Source of the DNA: an uncultured bacterium
GTDB taxonomy: Bacteria > Bacteroidota > Bacteroidia > Bacteroidales > CAIWKO01
Direction: 5' to 3'
Length of the DNA: 29,348 bases
Assembly (NCBI GenBank): GCA_903916135.1
Contig: CAIWVT010000417.1
Coordinates: forward strand, 1-29,348
Made by a program: the position numbers and the translations under genes. The notes under the pieces were generated by a model. That model made no database searches and was not told the origin of the DNA. It worked only from the letters and a program-made list of their open reading frames with translations. Every line of letters starts with the position of its first letter. The stretch's first letter is position 1. Positions 1 through 6,756 of this stretch are shown here, piece by piece.

Positions 1-1029
1 TGCATCATCAATTTGCTTGTTGCTGATATAAACAATTTCCTGATCGAGAAATTTATCCATACCTATTTTATATAGTTCTTGTAAGCGGTCAATCAGGTCG
101 AAATGGTTATCGTAAGCTATGCCTTTCCAATAGAATTTAAGGTCAAGGGCGTTTTGAGTTTCGTCAACAATCTTACAAAGAAAAAGATTAATCAAAACAT
201 CAAAGGCATTTTCACGCCCTGAAACATTGTGTTTGCGAAGAATGGTGCGGAATTCATGATATTTACCTTCTTTGTTACGGGCATCAATGGGTTGAAGGTC
301 TTCAATTGTGTATTTATCTTTGCCTATGTTGTAAGCCTGTATATTGGATTCGAAAATTCCTTTTGTTGTGTATTCAAGTTGATAGGTTTCTTTCCAAACC
401 AAATATCTTTTTTTATTATCACCACCATCTTTAAAACCTTTCAGTTTTTTGTTTTCCTCTAAGATTTTAATATTGTCTTTATGAGAGATTATATGGGAAG
501 TGAATTTGATTTCATTGTCATGAAAATCGGAAGTGTATAAACATAGAAAGTCAGTTTCGGTTATTTGTTGTGCATAACTGAATAGCTGAGCACCATCAAA
601 CATAGTGTCTTTCCATGCTTTTTCAAATTCTCGTCCCTGTGTTTTACATTCAATAATAAGTAAAGGTTTTTTGTTATTATCAGAAATTAAAATGTCGGCA
701 CGTCCGCCACTTGCACCATGACCAACCTTCCATTTAGGTTCAAGTTCTATATGTTCGGGTTTGTATCTTTTCTCTAATAACCTATTTACACATTCAAAAA
801 CAACAAAGTTTTCATTAGAATTGAAGTTGCATGTTTGGCGTTCATTGATTTTAATTCCTTTTTCGCCTTCGGGGTAGATGAGTATTGATTTTTCTAAATC
901 AACTTTTAAGAAAGTGTCAAGTTCAGGAAAATGCTTCACGAAAATATTGGTAAACATTTCGCCTGATGGCACTTCTTTTGTAAAGCCAGCGCAAATCAAA
1001 AAATTATGTAAGTTGTCTTTTGTTATCAT
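1..1029 (-). CDS. Fused type I-like restriction-modification enzyme, N-terminal part (partial)
   Basis: The frame is open for 343 codons from an ATG at 1029 to the left edge, so only the N-terminus is present. Residues about 108-131 carry a PD-(D/E)xK nuclease core: GGRAD with D112, then LLIIECK with E127 and K129. This matches the HsdR-N-like domain at the start of Bacteroidetes single-chain restriction-modification enzymes. The later segment (KYHEFRTILRKHNVSGREN, then LFLCKIVDE and FYWKG) matches the linker that in that family leads into an HsdM-type N6-adenine methyltransferase and a specificity region. Those parts would lie left of position 1, so the methylase and target-recognition domains are inferred from the family, not seen. 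The protein should cleave unmodified foreign DNA in the cytoplasm. A plausible promoter lies at 1127-1156. It is divergent from the orphan gene at 1319. Confidence 0.85.
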   Translation of the reverse strand, partial: MITKDNLHNFLICAGFTKEVPSGEMFTNIFVKHFPELDTFLKVDLEKSILIYPEGEKGIKINERQTCNFNSNENFVVFECVNRLLEKRYKPEHIELEPKWKVGHGASGGRADILISDNNKKPLLIIECKTQGREFEKAWKDTMFDGAQLFSYAQQITETDFLCLYTSDFHDNEIKFTSHIISHKDNIKILEENKKLKGFKDGGDNKKRYLVWKETYQLEYTTKGIFESNIQAYNIGKDKYTIEDLQPIDARNKEGKYHEFRTILRKHNVSGRENAFDVLINLFLCKIVDETQNALDLKFYWKGIAYDNHFDLIDRLQELYKIGMDKFLDQEIVYISNKQIDDA

Positions 1030-1126
1030 ATTTAGAATTTAAACTAAATGAAAAGGATTTGGTTTACGACTCATTTTTTATTACGAATTTATTTACTCTG
1101 TCATTACTATTTATCAAATCAGAGCA

Positions 1127-1156
1127 CAAATTTACACTTTTTTTCAATCCTTCAAC
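1127..1156 (-). promoter_or_regulatory. Putative Bacteroidetes promoter of the restriction-modification gene
   Basis: On the minus strand GTTG is followed after 18 bp by TAAATTTG, close to the Bacteroidetes consensus TTTG-N19-TAnnTTTG. It lies about 100 bp upstream of the ATG at 1029. This rests on motif and position only. Confidence 0.4.
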
Positions 1157-1318
1157 TTTTTCTTTACATTATTAGAATAATAATCCCCGTTGTTCATAGT
1201 TTCCGAAACCCAAATATCATAACAATCTCTTTCTTAATTTCAGATAAAAACCGAACTTTTCACCATAAAATAAGTATAAAAGGCGACCAAAATAAGTAAT
1301 AACAAAAAAACCGCTATC

Positions 1319-2311
1319 ATGGAAAATAACGGAAACCAATCTACCTCTTTCTTTACTATCAATTCTGAAGAAGAGTTGAGTGTTGCTTTGTTCAGCCTCC
1401 ATTCATATAAAGGTCTTATGGAGAAAAAAGACATGCCCGTCAATCGTCTTAAAGGCGAGGTTCAGGAAGCCTTGCTTTCGCTTATGGACAGAACACTTCC
1501 AAAAGAAGATGAGAAAGAGCAAACGGACAAGCCAAATATAGATGAGTACTCCGATTTTAAATTCGTGCTAATTGATGAAATTGTAATGGACCGTATTGAG
1601 ACTTTTTGTTTGATGCATTCCATTATACAATCCTATTACTATATAAAATACCATGTTGACTTGCCTGCCGAGAAAAAAGCTAAGTTTGAGCCCGACTTTT
1701 TAAACCACATGAATTTATTGTTTGCAGAAACCAAAGACAATGCGTCCGATTTATTATGGCGTCTTACCGTGGCAATTTCTTATGCGGATTATGGCTTGCT
1801 ATGCCTTGAGGAGGTTTTTGACAAAAAACTTGCCGTGCGTCCATTGCAAGTGGATAAAACAAATTTAATTACTGTACTGGCGATTAATGAACTCAATAAA
1901 AGCCTTTTCGGTTGGACTTTTTCACAGCTTAACTACCTTGAATACCGTCAGGATGTTTATGTTTTTGCCAAGCGAATGTATTCGTGCCAATTCTTCCATA
2001 TAGATGATTATAAGCATATCAGAGACAAGCTAAAAGATTGCAAGGAAGGGGATGACATTGAGTTTTCCATATACGACGTTCTTTGCTTGTGTTACTCCAT
2101 AAGCTTGTGCGGACTATTATTTGCTAGCGATGCCGCTGAATTTCTTGACGAAATGGAAAGGAAAAGAGGTGAAGATGATATTTCTTATTATAAGGTACGC
2201 AATTTCTTGCTGAATGTCGGTGCTAATTTTATAAAAGAAGTAAAAAAGAGATTTATGAAAAATGACGAATTCAATAAATATATTGTTGCTGTTGAAAGTT
2301 GGAGATTATAG
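1319..2311 (+). CDS. Hypothetical protein, 330 aa, helical
   Basis: I do not recognise the family. The 330-residue product starts at ATG 1319 with MENNGNQST. It has no signal peptide, lipobox or convincing membrane span, so it is probably cytoplasmic. It looks mostly alpha-helical, with a charged linker at about residues 60-75 (KEDEKEQTDK) and several Cys/Tyr-rich helices in the second half (for example VLCLCYSISLCG). No catalytic motif stands out. It stands alone, divergent from the restriction-modification gene and convergent with mutS. No -7 element or terminator is obvious around it. Length, clean frame and ordinary codon usage support a real gene. Its position beside a restriction gene makes a mobile or defence-linked origin possible, but nothing in the protein shows this. 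Confidence 0.7.
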   Translation: MENNGNQSTSFFTINSEEELSVALFSLHSYKGLMEKKDMPVNRLKGEVQEALLSLMDRTLPKEDEKEQTDKPNIDEYSDFKFVLIDEIVMDRIETFCLMHSIIQSYYYIKYHVDLPAEKKAKFEPDFLNHMNLLFAETKDNASDLLWRLTVAISYADYGLLCLEEVFDKKLAVRPLQVDKTNLITVLAINELNKSLFGWTFSQLNYLEYRQDVYVFAKRMYSCQFFHIDDYKHIRDKLKDCKEGDDIEFSIYDVLCLCYSISLCGLLFASDAAEFLDEMERKRGEDDISYYKVRNFLLNVGANFIKEVKKRFMKNDEFNKYIVAVESWRL

Positions 2312-2372
2312 ATTTCTAAACCAACCTAATTTTCCGTTCGTCTATTCGCTAATAGTCTAAAAGACCAAATCC

Positions 2373-5000
2373 CTACTTCTTTTTCTTCAACAAATTCTTA
2401 ATCTCATTCAGTTTCATCAAAGCCTCCACAGGCGTGAGTGTGTTGATATCCGTTTTCAAAATGTCGTCTTTAATTTGTTCGAGCAGGGGATCGTCCAATT
2501 GTATAAAACTCAATTGGTAGTTATCGGGGTTGCTTTGTTGTCGTGGGCTGCTCACAACGGTTAACTCGCTATTGCTATGGTCTTTTTCCAATTGATGCAA
2601 CAATTCGTTGGCGCGGTCGATGATGCGTTGCGGAATGCCCGCCATCTTTGCCACATGTATCCCAAAACTATGTTCGGTGCCTCCGGGTACCAACTTGCGC
2701 AAAAAGATGATTTTGTTGCTGATTTCTTTCACACTTACGTGATAATTCTTAATCCCGGGCATAGACTTTGCCATTTCGTTCAACTCATGATAATGCGTAG
2801 CAAAAAGCACTTTGGGTTTAAACAGGCGGTTTTCGTGTAAATATTCGGCAATAGCCCATGCGATAGAAATGCCATCGTAGGTGGAGGTTCCGCGCCCGAT
2901 TTCATCCAATAAAATCAAACTGCGTGAAGAAATATTGTTCAAGATGCTCGCGGTTTCGTTCATTTCCACCATAAAGGTAGATTCGCCCGAGGAGATATTG
3001 TCGGAAGCGCCCACCCGTGTAAAGATTTTATCCACGATGCCTATCTCCGCCGATTCGGCAGGCACATAGCTGCCAATCTGTGCCAACAAAACAATTAAAG
3101 CAGTCTGCCGCAGCAATGCCGACTTGCCCGCCATGTTCGGTCCCGTGATGATGATGATTTGTTGTTTTGTATCGTCCAAATACACATCGTTGGCAATATA
3201 TTTTTCTCCGGCAGGCAGATTTTGTTCTATAACAGGATGCCGTCCATTTTTTATATCTATCACCAAAGATTCGTTGACATGCGGACGCGTATAATTGTTG
3301 CGAACGGCGATGGTGGCAAACGACAACAAACAATCGGTCAAAGCCGTCAACGAAGCATTCAATTGTATGGGTTTTATATAATCGAACAAGGCGATGACCA
3401 ATTCGTTATACAATTCTGTTTCCAAAGCCAATATCTTTTCTTCGGCACCCAATATCTTTTCTTCGTATTCTTTCAGTTCTTCGGTGATATAACGTTCGCA
3501 ATTGGCGAGGGTTTGTTTCCGCGTCCACGTGTCGGGCACTTTGTTTTTATGGGTGTTTGTTACCTCTATATAATAGCCAAAAACATTATTGAACGATATT
3601 TTCAAAGAAGGAATCCCTGTGAGTTCGCTTTCGCGCTGCTGCACTTGCACCAAATAATCTTTGCCTGAATAAGCCAATTGGCGCAATTCATCCAAATCTT
3701 CAGACACCCCATTGGCAATCACATTCCCTTTATTTGCCAAGGCAGGAGGGTCATCATTCAAATCATGTTCAATTCTATCCCTGATGATTTTACACGAATT
3801 AAGCTGCTCGCCTATCTTTTTCAAGGCAAGATTCTCAGAAGTATCAAAAGTTGTTTTTATATGTTCAATGGCATTGAGAGCACGCTTGATCTGAACCACT
3901 TCGCGAGGATTGATTTTCCCGATAGCTACTTTGGAGATGAGTCGTTCTAAATCACCGATCAGTTTTACGTTTTTACGAAGTTCTTCCGAAAACTCATCAT
4001 GTTTTATAAAATGCTCCACAATGTTGAGGCGTTCTTCTATGCGTTGCTTATCTTTCAAAGGCATCACAAACCAACGTTTCAACAGGCGGCTACCCATGGG
4101 AGTAAGAGTTTGGTCAATAATATCAAGCAATGTCAGCGCTTTTTCATTCGTTGAATGTAACAACTCCAAATTTCGAATGGTAAAACGATCAATCCACACA
4201 TAGCGGTCTTCTTCGATACGCGAAAGCTTTGAAATATGACTGATTTTATCATGTTGTGTTTCGGCAAGATAATGCAAAGCCGCCCCGGCAGCGATGATGC
4301 CGGAATCCAAATCATCAATACCGAAACCTTTTAAAGAAGTCGTTTGAAAATGATTCAGCAATATATTATTGGCAAAGTCGGGAGTAAAAACCCAATCATC
4401 AAAGGTGGATGTATAAAATTTGTCTCCAAAGTTTTCAATAAATTCGCGTTGTTTGCTTTTTTGCAAAATCACTTCATTCGGACGGAAACTTTGCAGCAAA
4501 TTATCTACATAGTCTTTACTGCCCTCAGCCAAATAAAACTCTCCGGTCGAAATATCCAAAAAAGAAACACCAACGATTCGTGGTCCCAAGTGTAAGCCGG
4601 CTAAAAAATTATTTTCTTTATGGTCAAGAACCTTGTCATTATAAGCCACTCCGGGAGTAACAATTTCGGTGATGCCGCGCTTCACGATTTTTTTTGTGAG
4701 CTTCGGGTCTTCTAATTGATCGCATATTGCCACGCGCAAACCTGCCTTTACGAGTTTCGGCAAATACGTATCGAGGGCATGATAAGGAAAGCCCGCCAAT
4801 TCGATATAGGATGCCGAACCATTGGCTCTACGCGTAAGCACTATTCCTAAAATATTTGCAGTTTTGATTGCATCTTCGCCAAAGGTTTCATAAAAATCTC
4901 CCACTCGAAACAGCAACAACGCATCAGGATATTTCGCCTTGATAGCGTTATGTTGTTTCATTAAAGGAGTTTCGGCAATTTCTTTTTTAATATCTGACAC
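2373..5000 (-). CDS. mutS: DNA mismatch repair protein MutS
   Basis: MutS recognises mismatches and small loops and starts methyl-independent repair with MutL. The mismatch-reading F-x-E motif is in RVGDFYETF (F36 and E38 with the start used here). Walker A GPNMAGKS is at about residues 620-627, and Walker B LILLDEIGRGTST has D699-E700. The C-terminus has the usual helical dimerisation tail. The longest frame opens at a TTG at 5036, but a promoter-like pair (-33 TTTG, 18 bp, TAACTTTG) occupies 5016-5045. A transcript from it would begin after that TTG. I therefore prefer GTG at 5000, giving 875 residues beginning VSDIKKEIAETPLMKQ, which fits the short lead normally seen before ETPLMKQ. It lies 54 bp downstream of the zinc-finger gene and may be read through from it. 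The function is certain; the start is inferred. Confidence 0.97.
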   Translation of the reverse strand: MSDIKKEIAETPLMKQHNAIKAKYPDALLLFRVGDFYETFGEDAIKTANILGIVLTRRANGSASYIELAGFPYHALDTYLPKLVKAGLRVAICDQLEDPKLTKKIVKRGITEIVTPGVAYNDKVLDHKENNFLAGLHLGPRIVGVSFLDISTGEFYLAEGSKDYVDNLLQSFRPNEVILQKSKQREFIENFGDKFYTSTFDDWVFTPDFANNILLNHFQTTSLKGFGIDDLDSGIIAAGAALHYLAETQHDKISHISKLSRIEEDRYVWIDRFTIRNLELLHSTNEKALTLLDIIDQTLTPMGSRLLKRWFVMPLKDKQRIEERLNIVEHFIKHDEFSEELRKNVKLIGDLERLISKVAIGKINPREVVQIKRALNAIEHIKTTFDTSENLALKKIGEQLNSCKIIRDRIEHDLNDDPPALANKGNVIANGVSEDLDELRQLAYSGKDYLVQVQQRESELTGIPSLKISFNNVFGYYIEVTNTHKNKVPDTWTRKQTLANCERYITEELKEYEEKILGAEEKILALETELYNELVIALFDYIKPIQLNASLTALTDCLLSFATIAVRNNYTRPHVNESLVIDIKNGRHPVIEQNLPAGEKYIANDVYLDDTKQQIIIITGPNMAGKSALLRQTALIVLLAQIGSYVPAESAEIGIVDKIFTRVGASDNISSGESTFMVEMNETASILNNISSRSLILLDEIGRGTSTYDGISIAWAIAEYLHENRLFKPKVLFATHYHELNEMAKSMPGIKNYHVSVKEISNKIIFLRKLVPGGTEHSFGIHVAKMAGIPQRIIDRANELLHQLEKDHSNSELTVVSSPRQQSNPDNYQLSFIQLDDPLLEQIKDDILKTDINTLTPVEALMKLNEIKNLLKKKK

Positions 5001-5015
5001 TTGAAAATTTTTATA

Positions 5016-5045
5016 CAAAGTTAGGCTTTTTGTCAAGAAAACAAA
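5016..5045 (-). promoter_or_regulatory. Putative mutS promoter
   Basis: On the minus strand TTTG (5045-5042) is followed after 18 bp by TAACTTTG (5023-5016), nearly matching TTTG-N19-TAnnTTTG. It sits between the stop of the upstream gene (5055) and the GTG chosen for mutS (5000), and it overlaps the alternative TTG start at 5036. Confidence 0.5.
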
Positions 5046-5054
5046 GAAACGAAT

Positions 5055-5423
5055 TTAAACTTCCTTAATCTTTTTATTGATGACCAAAAAATAGAAATCA
5101 TTTTCTAAGGCTAAATAGCCTTGTTCATAACAAAAATAATAGATAGTACCTTTTTGGGTTTTATAAATATTCGTGAAATAATTAAAGTCAAAACCCTTGT
5201 CCACCAACTTCTTTTTATGCACCTTGGTTTTTTCCTCAGGATTTAACACTTCAAGTATTCGACGATTTTTACGCAATATCGCATTGATGTTGCGCTCCAA
5301 TTTGGTCGAATTGCTATTCAATTTATTGTTATAGGAATTGCGGCACATATCCGAGCAGAATTTTTTATCAATTCTTCCGCTGAATTCTTCTCCGCAGTCA
5401 AGACATTTACGCTTTTCACTCAT
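5055..5423 (-). CDS. Conserved Bacteroidetes protein with N-terminal zinc finger
   Basis: This 122-residue protein starts at ATG 5423 (MSEKRKCLDCGEEF). Four cysteines, C7, C10, C23 and C27 (CLDC, then CSDMC), form a CxxC-x12-CxxxC zinc-binding knuckle. It is followed by the basic helix NSYNNKLNSN and a beta-rich C-terminus (GTIYYFCYEQGYLALEN). I recall similar small proteins as conserved unknowns in Flavobacteriia and Bacteroidia; DNA or RNA binding is an inference from the finger and basic residues. A longer frame would begin at an ATG at 5459, but that codon falls inside a promoter matching the Bacteroidetes consensus (5449-5479), so the shorter form is preferred. mutS follows 54 bp downstream on the same strand. 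Confidence 0.8.
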   Translation of the reverse strand: MSEKRKCLDCGEEFSGRIDKKFCSDMCRNSYNNKLNSNSTKLERNINAILRKNRRILEVLNPEEKTKVHKKKLVDKGFDFNYFTNIYKTQKGTIYYFCYEQGYLALENDFYFLVINKKIKEV

Positions 5424-5448
5424 AGCATTGATTTTTAATATGAATCCA

Positions 5449-5479
5449 CAAAAGTACAAAAAATTTATCCGTTTACAAA
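5449..5479 (-). promoter_or_regulatory. Consensus Bacteroidetes promoter of the zinc-finger gene (and possibly mutS)
   Basis: On the minus strand TTTG (5479-5476) is followed after exactly 19 bp by TACTTTTG (5456-5449), a full match to TTTG-N19-TAnnTTTG. The expected transcript start, a few bases downstream, precedes the ATG at 5423 by roughly 20 bases. It is the best promoter match in the window. Confidence 0.65.
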
Positions 5480-5603
5480 CGTTTATAAACGACTATATCC
5501 GAATACAAATATTTAATAACCGAATAAATTGTCCAAGAGGTGTTTACTTTGCATCTTCAAATTAAAAATAAATAAAAAAGTACAAACTAAAAAAACAATT
5601 TTT

Positions 5604-5963
5604 ATGGAAAAGTCAATTAACAAAGTAGAATTAAGTGGATTTGCAGGCATGAATCCTGAAGTAAAAACATTGAAAAACGGCAGCCAAATGCTTCGCTTTT
5701 CTCTTGCCACAAGCAACAGTTACAAAAATCGTAACGACGAATGGGTGCGCGACACAACATGGCACAACATCGTTATGTGGGACAAACTTTCAGAAGAAGC
5801 TCTTTCAAAAATTAGAAAAGGAACTTTTGTAAGTTTACAAGGCAAAATCGTATCTCGTAAATATACGGATAAAAATGGTATTGAACAAAATGTTGTTGAA
5901 ATAAGAGCATTGAGTTTTGAAGCTGTTGAAATCAGCAAAAAAATGTCTGAAATGGTTGCTTAA
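5604..5963 (+). CDS. Single-stranded DNA-binding protein paralogue lacking the acidic tail
   Basis: This 119-residue OB-fold protein starts at ATG 5604 (MEKSINKVELSGFAG). The SSB pattern is clear: KVELSGFAGMNPEVK, LRFSLATSNSYKN, TTWHNIVMWDK and VSLQGKIVSRKYTDKNG. It binds single-stranded DNA during replication, repair or recombination. It ends in KKMSEMVA, with no Gly/Pro linker and no acidic DDLPF-type tip, unlike the second SSB at 27483-27923 which has one. The tip recruits partner proteins in the E. coli paradigm, so this copy probably coats DNA without that recruitment. The upstream in-frame extension to 5529 is poorly SSB-like and looks like leader. The gene is divergent from the zinc-finger/mutS cluster and is closed by a strong terminator. 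Confidence 0.92.
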   Translation: MEKSINKVELSGFAGMNPEVKTLKNGSQMLRFSLATSNSYKNRNDEWVRDTTWHNIVMWDKLSEEALSKIRKGTFVSLQGKIVSRKYTDKNGIEQNVVEIRALSFEAVEISKKMSEMVA

Positions 5964-5982
5964 AAATAGCGACTGTTTTATA

Positions 5983-6018
5983 AAAAAAACCACTCAATGC
6001 ATTTGAGTGGTTTTTTTT
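5983..6018 (+). terminator. Rho-independent terminator after the SSB paralogue
   Basis: The arms ccactcaa (5990-5997) and ttgagtgg (6003-6010) form a perfect 8-bp stem with a 5-base loop. An A-run precedes and a T-run follows (6011-6019), so it could work in both directions. It lies 20 bp after the SSB stop codon. Confidence 0.85.
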
Positions 6019-6047
6019 TATTAATTTTACACCCTCAAAAAAAATAG

Positions 6048-6599
6048 ATGAGAAAACTTAAAACAGACGAATTAAATCGGATAAGCATAGAGGATTTCAA
6101 AAAACAGGAAAAAACCAAGATAGTTGTCATATTGGATAATATCAGAAGTATGCATAATATCGGTTCTGTTTTCAGAACATGTGATGCATTTCGAATAGAA
6201 AAATTATTATTATGTGGAATTACAGCAACCCCTCCGCATCGCGAAATACAAAAAACCGCACTTGATGCGACCGAGTCTGTTGTTTGGGAATATTATGAAA
6301 ATACAAAAGATGCAATAAAACAGCTTCAAAATGACAAATTTAAAATTTTAGGAATAGAGCAAACAGACAATAGTATAAGTTTAGAAGATTTTTTACCAGA
6401 ACCAAACACAAAATATGCTGTGATATTCGGTAATGAAATTAATGGCGTGGACGAGAATGTATTGAGAGAATGTGATTTTTGCATTGAAATTCCGCAGTTT
6501 GGAACGAAACATTCCTTCAATATTTCCGTAAGTGCGGGTATTGTTCTTTGGGACATGTTTGCCAAAATCAAGAAAAACAAATCGAAAATATTAATTTAA
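6048..6599 (+). CDS. TrmH/SpoU-family RNA 2'-O-methyltransferase
   Basis: The 183-residue protein carries the three SPOUT/SpoU motifs: motif 1 NIRSMHNIGSVFRTCDAF (about residues 31-48), motif 2 AVIFGNEINGV (about 124-134), and motif 3 IEIPQFGTKHSFNISVSAG (about 147-165). These build the deep trefoil knot that binds S-adenosylmethionine and transfers methyl to a ribose 2'-OH of tRNA or rRNA. It is a short form with no N-terminal substrate-binding domain, so the RNA target cannot be assigned; TrmH/TrmL-like activity on tRNA or a Gm-type rRNA activity are both possible. The A at 6048 opens a clear ATG just after the terminator at 5983-6018, so it is probably transcribed separately from the SSB gene. 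Confidence 0.9.
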   Translation: MRKLKTDELNRISIEDFKKQEKTKIVVILDNIRSMHNIGSVFRTCDAFRIEKLLLCGITATPPHREIQKTALDATESVVWEYYENTKDAIKQLQNDKFKILGIEQTDNSISLEDFLPEPNTKYAVIFGNEINGVDENVLRECDFCIEIPQFGTKHSFNISVSAGIVLWDMFAKIKKNKSKILI

Positions 6600-6675
6600 C
6601 ACACGAATTATTAATAAAAAGTATGTATATTTGCCTGTCATTAAAAAAAATAAATAAAGATTTTTTATTTTTTTT

Positions 6676-6706
6676 TCTGTTCGTAAGGTATCTTTTTTTA
6701 TATTTG
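6676..6706 (+). promoter_or_regulatory. Putative promoter of the TPR lipoprotein gene
   Basis: TCTG is followed after 19 bp by TATATTTG (6699-6706), one mismatch from TTTG-N19-TAnnTTTG, and it lies about 50 bp upstream of the ATG at 6757. A second TATATTTG occurs at 6626-6633 without a recognisable -33 partner. Confidence 0.5.
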
Positions 6707-6756
6707 CAACGTAAAAGTCAAATCAGAATAATTATTAACGAAAAAAAATAAAATTT

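Noticed and set aside
1048..1299. 83-codon plus-strand frame between the restriction gene and the orphan gene
   Set aside because: It is AT-driven, rich in Phe/Ile/Leu, and overlaps the divergent promoter region.
3159..3668. 169-codon plus-strand frame opposite mutS
   Set aside because: It is antisense to a conserved part of MutS and has no domain of its own.
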